Source of the DNA: Psychroflexus lacisalsi
GTDB taxonomy: Bacteria; Bacteroidota; Bacteroidia; Flavobacteriales; Flavobacteriaceae
Assembly: GCF_020164495.1 (NCBI RefSeq)
Contig: NZ_JAIQYZ010000001.1
Span: 806,001 to 870,000, forward strand
Direction of reading: 5' to 3'
Length of the DNA stretch: 64,000 nucleotides
Shown here: piece after piece, positions 35,700-43,595 of the stretch
Numbering within the stretch: the stretch's first letter is position 1
How the letters are laid out: each line of letters begins with the position of its first letter
The notes under the pieces: model-generated
Seen by the model: the letters and a program-made list of their open reading frames with translations, nothing else
Database searches by the model: none
What the model was told of the DNA's origin: nothing
Program-made: the position numbers and the translations under genes

Positions 35700-36409
35700 A
35701 GAGAAGTGTCTTGTACTTTGTAATTGATGTATTTTTTCTTCATCCAGAGATAAGCAAAACAGTCTGTGAGTGGACCGATAATTCTGTTGAACACCCCAAA
35801 TTTTGCTGTTCCTGCAATTCTTGGATAATGTTTCACTGGAATTTGTTTTATGGTCCCACCTTGTAATAAAATCATAGCTGGTAAGAAACGATGCAAACCT
35901 TTAAACATGGGAATTTGCTTTGCCTTATCTGCTTTCATAATTTTTAGCGGACATCCTGTATCGTCCATTCCATCGTGAGTAAAAGCACGACGAATACCGT
36001 TAGCTATGCTAGAGCTCATATTTTTTATAAAAGAATCTTTACGATTCGCTCTCACTCCAGTGACTAAATCATAATCTTTTATTTCTTTCAGTAACAGATT
36101 GAAATCGTCGGGATCCGTCTGCAAATCAGAATCGATATAACCAATCAATTCTGTTTGAGTATGATCGATACCAGCTTTTATGGCAGCACTTAAGCCGTAG
36201 TTACGATCAAAATTAATGTGCTTAAAGTTGGAGTTGTTTCCGCATATCTCTTTTATGATTCTTAAACTACCATCTGTAGAGCCATCGTTTACAAATAAAA
36301 CCTCAGTAGGAACAGATGCTATACGCATGAAGTTCTCCATCTCTTGTTTTACTCGTTCTAGGTTGTCCTCCTCATTATATACGGGAATGATGATGCAGAG
36401 ATTTTTCAT
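35696..36409 (-). CDS. Family 2 glycosyltransferase (DPM1/ArnC-like)
   Basis: 237-residue GT-A glycosyltransferase that probably makes a polyprenyl-phosphate sugar for the downstream ArnT-like enzyme. CIIIPVYNEEDNLERVKQEM at the start, VNDGSTDGS nucleotide-sugar motif, DRNYGLSAAIKAGIDHT, and GYIDSDLQTDP carrying the DXD metal site. No C-terminal membrane helices, unlike ArnC, so it resembles the soluble DPM1-like group. It overlaps the epimerase gene by 35 bases. Confidence 0.9.
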   Translation of the reverse strand: MKNLCIIIPVYNEEDNLERVKQEMENFMRIASVPTEVLFVNDGSTDGSLRIIKEICGNNSNFKHINFDRNYGLSAAIKAGIDHTQTELIGYIDSDLQTDPDDFNLLLKEIKDYDLVTGVRANRKDSFIKNMSSSIANGIRRAFTHDGMDDTGCPLKIMKADKAKQIPMFKGLHRFLPAMILLQGGTIKQIPVKHYPRIAGTAKFGVFNRIIGPLTDCFAYLWMKKKYINYKVQDTSL

Positions 36410-37352
36410 GCTTAATCTGTGTATTTATATACCATTGTATTTGTTTTGCGATTCCTTTTTCGAGAGATGTATCAGCTCTATAGTTAAATAACAACCTTGC
36501 TTTTTTTACCAAAGCTTGAGTAGATAACTGGTCACCTTCTCTTGGAGATAAAATTTTGAGATCAATATGTGTTTTGAGTTGATTTTCAACAGCTAGGATG
36601 CCATCTTTTGTAGTACGTTGTTCATGATTTCCAAGATTTACAATTTCTGTGTTGATGAGTTTGTAAGTTTTGGAAGCCTGGTAAATACCTTTTACAATAT
36701 CTTCTACATAAGTAAAACTTCTTAAGTGTTCTTCACTACCCTCATAAAGTGGAAATTTTTTATTATGAATAGCACACTCTATCAACTTAGTAAATAACTT
36801 TTCGGGGCGTTCTCTGGGTCCAAAAACAGAATAAAGCCTAAGTGAACAGGCTTTTAATTTATCTTTTCTAGCCTCAGCAAGAACCAATTGCTCTGCAGCA
36901 AGTTTGGTGACCCCGTAGTATGATGTGGGCATCGGCGTTTGTTCTTCTGTACACGTAGCAAAACTTCCATAAACTGATGAGGTTCCAATATTGATGAACA
37001 TCTTAAGTTCTTTCAGTTGGAGCGAAAAATCAACAAGTCGTTTGGTCGCCAGAAGGTTGTTTTTTAGATAAGAATCAAAACTTGAATTGGGATCTATACC
37101 TGGTTGTGCAGCAAGATGAATCACAAAATCAAAGTCTTTATCCAAAAGCTCGTAAGTGCTCTCTTCAGTAAGATCGGCTTCAATAATTTTAGCGCCTGCT
37201 TCATCTATGCTTTTTTGATTCTGTCTCTTTAGGGAGATCGGATAATAATCGCAAAAATTGTCTATGACGACGACCTCATGATTATTCTGAAGCAAAAATT
37301 CTGTTAAGTGAGAACCAATAAATCCAGCGCCTCCTGTTACTAAGTATTTCAT
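36375..37352 (-). CDS. NAD-dependent epimerase/dehydratase (UDP-sugar 4-epimerase-like)
   Basis: 325-residue short-chain (extended SDR) enzyme on nucleotide sugars. N-terminal TGGAGFIGSHL NAD-binding motif, HLAAQPGI, the TSSVYG Ser and the catalytic YYGVTK (Tyr-x-x-x-Lys), and LRLYSVFGPRERP. Closest in style to UDP-glucuronate 4-epimerases and GalE-like enzymes; the exact sugar is not determinable. It probably supplies the donor for the GT2/ArnT-like pair. Overlaps the DUF3570 gene by 4 bases and the GT2 gene by 35 bases. Confidence 0.9.
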   Translation of the reverse strand: MKYLVTGGAGFIGSHLTEFLLQNNHEVVVIDNFCDYYPISLKRQNQKSIDEAGAKIIEADLTEESTYELLDKDFDFVIHLAAQPGIDPNSSFDSYLKNNLLATKRLVDFSLQLKELKMFINIGTSSVYGSFATCTEEQTPMPTSYYGVTKLAAEQLVLAEARKDKLKACSLRLYSVFGPRERPEKLFTKLIECAIHNKKFPLYEGSEEHLRSFTYVEDIVKGIYQASKTYKLINTEIVNLGNHEQRTTKDGILAVENQLKTHIDLKILSPREGDQLSTQALVKKARLLFNYRADTSLEKGIAKQIQWYINTQIKHEKSLHHHSRI

Positions 37353-38674
37353 TTGTCTAGTGTAAAATTAAATCCAAGTGAAAATATATTTGCAGTAAAA
37401 TTCAGGTTTGTTCTTTCATATGCATTGAATTCAAAATCAATACTTTTCAGTCTGAGATAGCTTAAATTGAATTGGCCTAAAGGATCGTAATACTTAAAAC
37501 CTAATCCATACTGATGAGCATCGTATGCGGCTAAATCATAGTCAGAAGTGTAAAATTCTGAAGTCGATAAGGCCTCATTATATAAGTAGAAGTCATCTGC
37601 TTTGGTTTGGGTATAAAATCGATACATAGGATAGAAAGTGAAGTTCGTTCCTATTTTAATAGGTACTTCTAGTTTTGCAGTATGCGAATTGATCCCCCAG
37701 TCATCTGTATAATATCTATAATAGCTTCGGATGATAAAATTTTCATTGATGTAAAAACTAGATCTATTGCCAATGGCAATTTTTGTTCGGGTGTCTGGTA
37801 ATCTCTCCACATCGTTCGCCAGTTGAAAATTCTCTATAAAACTATCTTCAATATCTCCAAAATAAATACGTTGGTGAGGAGTAGATAACAAACCTTCCTG
37901 ATAGACCACATCTGCTAAAAAAACAGTCTGAAGACGTTGTGATAAAATTTGAGATACATTGAAACCTAAACTATACGAATTTCGATTTAAGGTTTCAAAA
38001 TTTGAAAAGGAGGTGTTGTAGGTCTGATTACCTACGATGGTATAATTATCTAAATTAAAATCTTTACTATCATCTTTGGCCAAGCTAGATTTCCCTATTC
38101 CATTGCGCAATTCAATAGGATACTGCGGGGACCATTGGTCCAGGTAAACATTGGCTTTTAGACCAATCTCCGTATTTTTTTCGTTGAATAATTTTGTAAG
38201 GCTTCCCCCAAATCCAATGGAGGAATAATCGTATTCATTGGCAAAAGACACATTTCCAGCCCAGATGAAATTTCTATCGTCTGAAGAATGGGTGTAAGAA
38301 ACATTCGCATTGGTCCAGACGTCTTGTCTTGATGCACCCGAGGAAGCAACAAATGGATCGGCTGGCTGGTTGCCATCAAAAGGATCGATATTACTAGACG
38401 ATGCCGAGGTGTAGGCAGATACATTGGCATCTATGGTCAAAACATCATCCTCATTCAAAGGAATCGAAACCACTATCGCCGAGGCAATATCTGTCAATTC
38501 CTCACTTCCCAACCCACCACTGACGGAGGCGTTATCACCATCCTGAGAATAATAGCTGGTCAGCAGTTTGACTTCGGTTTGATCGAGTACTTTCTTTTTG
38601 TAAACATTATCATCTTCCTGAGCCTGTAGGCTAGCAGCAAAGACGAATAAAAAGATAAATTTTATTGTTTTCAT
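37349..38674 (-). CDS. DUF3570 outer-membrane beta-barrel-like protein
   Basis: 441 residues from the ATG at 38674, which starts a clean signal peptide MKTIKFIFLFVFAASLQAQ; the open frame continues to 38725 but with a non-signal-like extension. The body is rich in alternating Tyr/Phe beta strands and ends FSLGFNFTLDK, like an outer-membrane barrel. Conserved early region: TSYYSQDGDNASVSGGLGSE and YTSASSSNIDPFDG. A short SSGAS segment sits at 111-115. DUF3570 genes occur beside DUF4266, ApbE and thioredoxin genes in many bacteria; function unknown. Seven bases separate it from DUF4266. Confidence 0.9.
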   Translation of the reverse strand: MKTIKFIFLFVFAASLQAQEDDNVYKKKVLDQTEVKLLTSYYSQDGDNASVSGGLGSEELTDIASAIVVSIPLNEDDVLTIDANVSAYTSASSSNIDPFDGNQPADPFVASSGASRQDVWTNANVSYTHSSDDRNFIWAGNVSFANEYDYSSIGFGGSLTKLFNEKNTEIGLKANVYLDQWSPQYPIELRNGIGKSSLAKDDSKDFNLDNYTIVGNQTYNTSFSNFETLNRNSYSLGFNVSQILSQRLQTVFLADVVYQEGLLSTPHQRIYFGDIEDSFIENFQLANDVERLPDTRTKIAIGNRSSFYINENFIIRSYYRYYTDDWGINSHTAKLEVPIKIGTNFTFYPMYRFYTQTKADDFYLYNEALSTSEFYTSDYDLAAYDAHQYGLGFKYYDPLGQFNLSYLRLKSIDFEFNAYERTNLNFTANIFSLGFNFTLDK

Positions 38675-38681
38675 AAGTTGT

Positions 38682-38894
38682 TTAATTACAGCCACAGCCA
38701 CCTCCAGATTTGCCTCCATTTGCACCTGCAGCTGCTTCTCTGTAAGATTGAAAAGCAGATTTATAACGATCCAGGTCTCTTTCTGATAATGACATGTCCG
38801 GATCGTTAAGCTGTATTTTTTCGTATTCTTTTACACTCTTGCAGGACGCAAGCAATAGCAAAAGCACACCTATTTTTAAAATATTAATTTTCAT
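38682..38894 (-). CDS. DUF4266 small lipoprotein
   Basis: 70-residue lipoprotein: lipobox LLASC at about 14-18, a helical middle (LNDPDMSLSERDLDRYKSAF) and a Gly/Cys-rich tail ending GGGCGCN. It matches the DUF4266 family, which accompanies DUF3570 and ApbE. After lipidation only about 50 residues would be exposed, with two tail cysteines (in CGC) that could bind metal, heme or be redox-active with the operon's thioredoxin; that is inference. The gene overlaps apbE by 11 bases. Confidence 0.85.
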   Translation of the reverse strand: MKINILKIGVLLLLLASCKSVKEYEKIQLNDPDMSLSERDLDRYKSAFQSYREAAAGANGGKSGGGCGCN

Positions 38895-39873
38895 ACGTAT
38901 TTATTTTGATTCCTTTTGAATTTATGACGTTTCCTCCTTGGGTGATGATGATGCATTCCACATCTGGGAGTTGATTAATGAGGTATACTCCAGCATCAGC
39001 TCCCATCACCGAAATACTTGTGGCAAGGGCATCAGCCAGTTCGGCTTTGGGTGCAAACACACTTACGCTTAGTGTCCCTTTCGTAGGTTTACCCGTTCTT
39101 GGATCTATGATGTGTGAATACACTTCATCATCAATTTTGATGAATTTTTCGTAGTTGCCCGAAGTCACTACCGCTTTATCTCTTAGTTCGAACAACCCAT
39201 AATTTTTGGTTTGATCTAAAGGGTTAGTGATTGCCACTTTCCAGGCTTTGCCGCCAGGCTGTGTTCCCCAAGCAGACATATCTCCCGAAGCATTGATGAT
39301 GCCGCCGGTAACTCCTTTACCTTGAAGCAGTGCTTTGACTTTATCTGCTGCATAACCTTTACCAATAGCACCAAAACCTATTTTCATTTCCTTTTGGCTT
39401 AGAAAAATCTGCGAAGTCTCCTCATTGATTTTTATGTTCTCAAAGCCAACATTCCTCACCGAATTTTCTAAGGTCTGTTGATCAGGCCAAGTGTGATTTT
39501 TTTTATCAAAATTCCAAATGCGATCTACCGCTGCATAGCTTATGTCGAAAGCGCCATCTGTAAGCCTGGAAATAGCGATACTGCGCTGAATGAGGCTAAA
39601 TAGTTCTGCATCAACTTTTATGAACTTAATCCCTGCATTCTTATTGATTTCTGAAGTTTGTGAGGTACTTTTCCAAGAAGAAATGAGATTCTCAATACGA
39701 TCTATTTCATCAATAGCTAAGTCTATAAACTCATCAGCTTCATTCTGAGAGTTAGCAACGACTGTGATGTCAAATTTGCTGCCCATTTTACTAAAGTCCC
39801 GTTTGTAAATGGACTGACTTTGGGCATCAATAAACGCCATCAGGAAAATGATAAAATAAAAACTAGTCTTCAT
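38884..39873 (-). CDS. apbE: FAD:protein FMN transferase ApbE
   Basis: 329-residue exported enzyme that attaches FMN covalently to Thr/Ser of extracytoplasmic redox proteins. Signal peptide FYFIIFLMAFIDAQSQ, then ApbE domain: KMGSKFDITVVA, the EIDRIENLISSWKSTSQ segment, IGFGAIGKGYAADKV, GGIINASGDMSAWG, SHIIDPRTGKPTKG and the metal-binding DALATSISVMGADAG. No recognised FMN-binding-domain substrate is adjacent. It overlaps the thioredoxin gene by 11 bases and the DUF4266 gene by 11 bases. Confidence 0.95.
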   Translation of the reverse strand: MKTSFYFIIFLMAFIDAQSQSIYKRDFSKMGSKFDITVVANSQNEADEFIDLAIDEIDRIENLISSWKSTSQTSEINKNAGIKFIKVDAELFSLIQRSIAISRLTDGAFDISYAAVDRIWNFDKKNHTWPDQQTLENSVRNVGFENIKINEETSQIFLSQKEMKIGFGAIGKGYAADKVKALLQGKGVTGGIINASGDMSAWGTQPGGKAWKVAITNPLDQTKNYGLFELRDKAVVTSGNYEKFIKIDDEVYSHIIDPRTGKPTKGTLSVSVFAPKAELADALATSISVMGADAGVYLINQLPDVECIIITQGGNVINSKGIKINTYEN

Positions 39874-40291
39874 AAATAGCAGTTATATACTCTTCTGGAG
39901 ATAGGTTTTTATAACCAAGTTTATGGATGACTTTACCATTAGCATTCATCAAAACCACCAAAGGGAAATACCCTTCAGTATTATACTGCTCTGCGAGTTT
40001 TGTGTTTTTTAATTCCTGTTCTTTAGGAAGTCTATTGTTTTTCCGTTTGGGGAAATCTGCTCTTAGAAGGACTAAGTTGTCGTTGGCATGGTTTTGAAAT
40101 GCTTCAGTTTGCCAAATTTGCTGATCCAATTTGATGCAAGGGGCGCACCAATCCGATCCTGAAAACACAAGTAAAATTTGTTTTTGTTCTTCTTTTGCTT
40201 GCTTTTTTGCGTGTTCAAAATCCAGTTCCCAGTTTTGAGAAAAGCTCAAACTCGATATTAAGCAAAAGACAATAATCCAAAGGCGTTTCAT
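39863..40291 (-). CDS. Periplasmic thioredoxin-fold protein
   Basis: 142 residues from the ATG at 40291, with signal peptide MKRLWIIVFCLISSLSFSQ; the frame extends to a GTG at 40324 that is rejected because it adds a non-signal sequence and crosses a promoter-like element. Thioredoxin fold with active site SGSDWCAPCIKL (Cys-Ala-Pro-Cys), YFPLVVLMNANGKV with cis-Pro-like Pro, and KLGYKNLSPEEYITAI at the end. Exported disulfide or electron carrier. First gene of the nine-gene operon; the paired CTTAAG motif is 64 bases upstream of the start. Confidence 0.88.
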   Translation of the reverse strand: MKRLWIIVFCLISSLSFSQNWELDFEHAKKQAKEEQKQILLVFSGSDWCAPCIKLDQQIWQTEAFQNHANDNLVLLRADFPKRKNNRLPKEQELKNTKLAEQYNTEGYFPLVVLMNANGKVIHKLGYKNLSPEEYITAIYED

Positions 40292-40354
40292 AAGTGATGT
40301 TATTTCTTTACAAAATAACGCCACTTAAAGCCTCGTAATTTATTTCTTGCTGTT

Positions 40355-40373
40355 TCTTAAGCCAAACTTAAGT
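40355..40373 (-). promoter_or_regulatory. Paired CTTAAG motif before the thioredoxin-apbE operon
   Basis: Two CTTAAG blocks separated by 5 bases (11-base period): TCTTAAGCCAAACTTAAGT on the plus strand. It lies just after the kinase gene and upstream of the thioredoxin gene, and matches the element at 48384-48402 at 15 of 19 positions. Candidate operator for the OmpR-type regulator encoded at 41743-42420. Confidence 0.5.
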
Positions 40374-41746
40374 TACTGCTGTTTAGGGATGTGGAGTGTA
40401 AAAGTCGTTTGTTGATCTACGGCTACCGTAATGCTATAGCCCATTAATTTTGCAGCTTTGGATGCCAAAGCCAAACCTATACCGTGGCCTTTTTCTGTCG
40501 TGTTTTTAGACCTGTAGAAAACTTCAAAAATCGAATGGAGTTCCTCCTCTTTCAAATCACCTCCCGTATTTGAAATAGAGAGAAGAATTTCTGTATTCTT
40601 TTCAAATACATCTATACTTATGATTTGGTTGGGTAATGAATATTTAACGGCGTTAGACACAAGATTGTCTAATATGATTTTGAAAAAATGAAGATTAGAT
40701 TCAATTACTAATGATTTTAATTGATTATTGACCCTTACCTTTAGTTTCTTCTCTTTAATGGATATTTTGTAAAGCTTAATTTTAAAATTGATGAGGTCGA
40801 TCAGGTCAAATTCTTCTTTATTCAAATGTTTAGCATCTTCGTCAAATCTGGCAAGTATCAGTAAATTATCAAGAGCCACATTCATCCGGTCTATTCTCTC
40901 AATAGATTCCTCAATGGTTTCTTCATACTCTTCAGGAGTTCTTTTTTTTCTGATCAAAACTTCCAAATTCCCTTTAATAGCTGTGAGCGGGGTTCTTAAT
41001 TGATGTGAAGCGTTGGATGTAAATTGCTTTTCTTTTTCAATAGATTCATGAATTCTATCCAAAAATTTATTGATACTTCTGGAAAGCACGCTTAGTTCAT
41101 CATTACCTTTAATTTCTTTCACCCTTAAATTCAAATTTTTGGCTGAAATAATCCCGACTGTATCTGCAACTTTAGTCAGCGGTCGAATAGTGATTTTGGA
41201 AATGAATCGAGATCCAAAAAAGGTAATGAGTAACAAGATAGGATAAATTGCTATCAGATTTTGTTTCAGATTTTGTAAAACCGCTTGAGTATCCTCTATG
41301 GAAACGGCAATAGCAAGTTGGCCATAGTCTTTATCATTTTTTATAAGTTCTACTTGTATTTGGCGCAAAGGTTTATCTGAAGCAGAAGTATTGAATATCT
41401 TTTCTGGATCTTTAAAAGTTTGGTTTACAATACTTTCACTCTTCAAGTTATCAGACTTTACAAGCAGTTTCCCTTCTGTATTCACCAATTCAATGTAAAT
41501 AGGATATACTTCAATTTCCAAGTGTTCTCTTTCTAGAAGCTCTTCCGGATACGCAAAATAAACCGTATCTTTTTCAAAAAGAAGTTCGTTGTAGTGTTTG
41601 GTAGCTTCAAATTCCAGCTTTTCATCGATTTCGCTGTAAGATAAAATCTTAAGACTTTGGTAGATAGCAATAAAAACAAGCAGCGACAGCACAGCCACCG
41701 AAAGGGTAGATATAAATGCGATTCTATTTTTGATGGATAAATTCAT
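40373..41746 (-). CDS. Sensor histidine kinase of the metal-efflux operon
   Basis: 457-residue membrane kinase. Two helices (about 10-30 and 158-178) enclose a periplasmic sensor of about 125 residues; a HAMP domain (about 180-235) follows, then HisKA with SNASHQLRTPLTAIKGNLEV, N-box LDNLVSNAVKYS, and ATP-lid motifs SNTGG, FEVFYRS and GHGIGLALA. Intact. Located at the end of the czc-type operon, it overlaps the regulator gene by 4 bases, as in CusRS/CzcRS systems, so periplasmic metal is the likely signal. Confidence 0.92.
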   Translation of the reverse strand: MNLSIKNRIAFISTLSVAVLSLLVFIAIYQSLKILSYSEIDEKLEFEATKHYNELLFEKDTVYFAYPEELLEREHLEIEVYPIYIELVNTEGKLLVKSDNLKSESIVNQTFKDPEKIFNTSASDKPLRQIQVELIKNDKDYGQLAIAVSIEDTQAVLQNLKQNLIAIYPILLLITFFGSRFISKITIRPLTKVADTVGIISAKNLNLRVKEIKGNDELSVLSRSINKFLDRIHESIEKEKQFTSNASHQLRTPLTAIKGNLEVLIRKKRTPEEYEETIEESIERIDRMNVALDNLLILARFDEDAKHLNKEEFDLIDLINFKIKLYKISIKEKKLKVRVNNQLKSLVIESNLHFFKIILDNLVSNAVKYSLPNQIISIDVFEKNTEILLSISNTGGDLKEEELHSIFEVFYRSKNTTEKGHGIGLALASKAAKLMGYSITVAVDQQTTFTLHIPKQQ

Positions 41747-42420
41747 TCCTCTGCTATAAAACCTGCTCCTCGAATGGTTTTAATCAATTGATTTTTGTCG
41801 AGATTTAACTTCTTTCGCAACGCATTCATGTGTACATCCAGGACACTTGTATCGTATTCAAAATGAATATCCCAAACGTCTTCGATGATTTTTTGTCGGC
41901 TACAGACTTGTCCTTTATTCCTGATGAGATAACACAGCATTTGGTATTCTTTGTCAGTTAAATTTACCTCTACATCATCCCGATACACCAAATGTTTGGC
42001 AGTATCTAATTTCAAAAAACCCAATTCCAGAACTTCTCCAATTTTATAATGTGCTTTTAAGTGGATTTCAATACGAGCCAACAACTCAGAAAAGTGAAAC
42101 GGCTTTTTGATGTAGTCATTCGCTCCCGATTTCAAGCCTTCAATAGTATTTTCTACACTATCCTTGGCCGTCAAAAAGATGATGGGAAACCTAAAACTCT
42201 TAGACCTCAGTATTTTGCAAGCTTCCAGGCCATTTACCTCTGGCATCATCCAATCTAAAAGCGCTAAATCTACGTGATGTTTTTCTACATAATCCACAGC
42301 TTCTTGTCCATTCTTCACAGCCTTCACTTGAAAGCCTTCCTCAAATAAACCTTGTTTTATAAATTTTGCAATTTCTGTCTCGTCCTCAGCTATAAGTATC
42401 GTAAAGTCTGCGTTATTCAT
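41743..42420 (-). CDS. OmpR-type response regulator of the metal-efflux operon
   Basis: 225 residues. Receiver domain with Glu12-Asp13, phosphoacceptor Asp56 in LALLDWMMP, FLTAKDS and KKPFHFSELLARI; winged-helix domain at about 130-222 (LTDKEYQMLCYLIRNKGQVC; DVHMNALRKKL; IRGAGFIAEE). CusR/CzcR-type by context. It lies 15 bases after the membrane-fusion gene and overlaps the kinase start by 4 bases. Predicted binding sites are the paired CTTAAG motifs at 48384-48402 and 40355-40373. Confidence 0.92.
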   Translation of the reverse strand: MNNADFTILIAEDETEIAKFIKQGLFEEGFQVKAVKNGQEAVDYVEKHHVDLALLDWMMPEVNGLEACKILRSKSFRFPIIFLTAKDSVENTIEGLKSGANDYIKKPFHFSELLARIEIHLKAHYKIGEVLELGFLKLDTAKHLVYRDDVEVNLTDKEYQMLCYLIRNKGQVCSRQKIIEDVWDIHFEYDTSVLDVHMNALRKKLNLDKNQLIKTIRGAGFIAEE

Positions 42421-42435
42421 TATTTTTCGCTTTTT

Positions 42436-43590
42436 TTAATGATCATGACCACCGCTTGCCCCATCGAAGATATCAAAACCACCTTTGATTAAAAATTGAT
42501 CATCTGTTGCTATTTCATCTTCATTTAAAATCGGCTGAAATCCATTCTGTGGATCTGAGGTCTTCACCAAAACAGGCTCAAAAGTGTAATCTCCGTTGGC
42601 GTCTTCAATTAATTTTAAAACATACTGCTTATTATTTTTTTCAACAAAGGCGGTTTGAGGTAAAGCTAAGTGTTTTCTAGGATTGTCATTAAAGAATGCT
42701 TCCACATACATCCCTACCGCAAAATTCTGGTTATCATCATCGGGGTGAGCATGAACTTTTACCGTCCTGTTCGAGCTTATCTCTGCACCAACCAACTTCA
42801 CGTGCGCCATAAATTCCTCATCGGTTTGTTCCGGCAGCTTAAAGGTAAGTGGCTGTTCTTCTTTAACTTTCATAATATCTTTTTCAAACACATCGAGTTC
42901 CAAATGTACGTGGTCAGTGTCCAGAATTTCCATCATCCTCATGGACTTATTCACAAACGTACCCTGAGAAATATTTAGCTTAGAAATCTTTCCAGATAAA
43001 GGCGCATAGATATGAATTTCAGAATTCAAATTTCCCTTTCTGACTTTGTCCAAAGGCACATTCATCAATTGCAAGGTTTTCTCCAGTCCAGAAACACTCG
43101 CCTTGGTCGTCAAATAATCACTTTTCGCTTTTTGAAATACCTTTTCAGAAATTACCAGATCCTCCAGTAAATTCTTTTTTCTGTTAAATTCAGATTCCAA
43201 ATATTCCAGTTGAGAAAGATTTTCCAGATAAGTTTGCTGAAGCTTAATAAACTCTGGATTTTCCAAAGTCACTAGCAAATCTCCTTTTTTTACTCTATCC
43301 CCAATCAATAAAGTGGTTTTGCTCACATAACCTTCAAAAAACGAACTTACAGAAGCTCTGTTTTCCGGGGGAACATCTATCATTCCCGTTACACGAAAGC
43401 GATTTGAAAATTCGATTGTATCCACAGTGCCGAGTTCAAAATCTCCGTTTTCAAATTGAGTTTTGGTCAGAATGATTTGATTTTCATTGACTTTAGTCTC
43501 TTTTTTTTCTTCTGAATTTGATTCGTTGGAATTACAGCTTAGAACAAATAAGCTTAAACTGAGCAGGAAATATATATAAGGCGTCTTCAT
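42436..43590 (-). CDS. czcB: RND efflux periplasmic adaptor (CzcB/CusB-like) lipoprotein
   Basis: 384-residue membrane-fusion protein that links the RND pump to the outer-membrane channel. Lipobox FVLSCNSN at about 18-19; beta-barrel and lipoyl-like halves (SSFFEGYVSKTTLLIGDRVK; IYAPLSGKISKLNISQGTFV), coiled hairpin around 110-165 with Leu/Glu heptads, and C-terminal His tail (SGGHDH) that may bind metal. It lies 5 bases after the pump gene. Short for CzcB and close to the CusB-like heavy-metal group. Confidence 0.92.
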   Translation of the reverse strand: MKTPYIYFLLSLSLFVLSCNSNESNSEEKKETKVNENQIILTKTQFENGDFELGTVDTIEFSNRFRVTGMIDVPPENRASVSSFFEGYVSKTTLLIGDRVKKGDLLVTLENPEFIKLQQTYLENLSQLEYLESEFNRKKNLLEDLVISEKVFQKAKSDYLTTKASVSGLEKTLQLMNVPLDKVRKGNLNSEIHIYAPLSGKISKLNISQGTFVNKSMRMMEILDTDHVHLELDVFEKDIMKVKEEQPLTFKLPEQTDEEFMAHVKLVGAEISSNRTVKVHAHPDDDNQNFAVGMYVEAFFNDNPRKHLALPQTAFVEKNNKQYVLKLIEDANGDYTFEPVLVKTSDPQNGFQPILNEDEIATDDQFLIKGGFDIFDGASGGHDH

Positions 43591-43595
43591 TTTAG

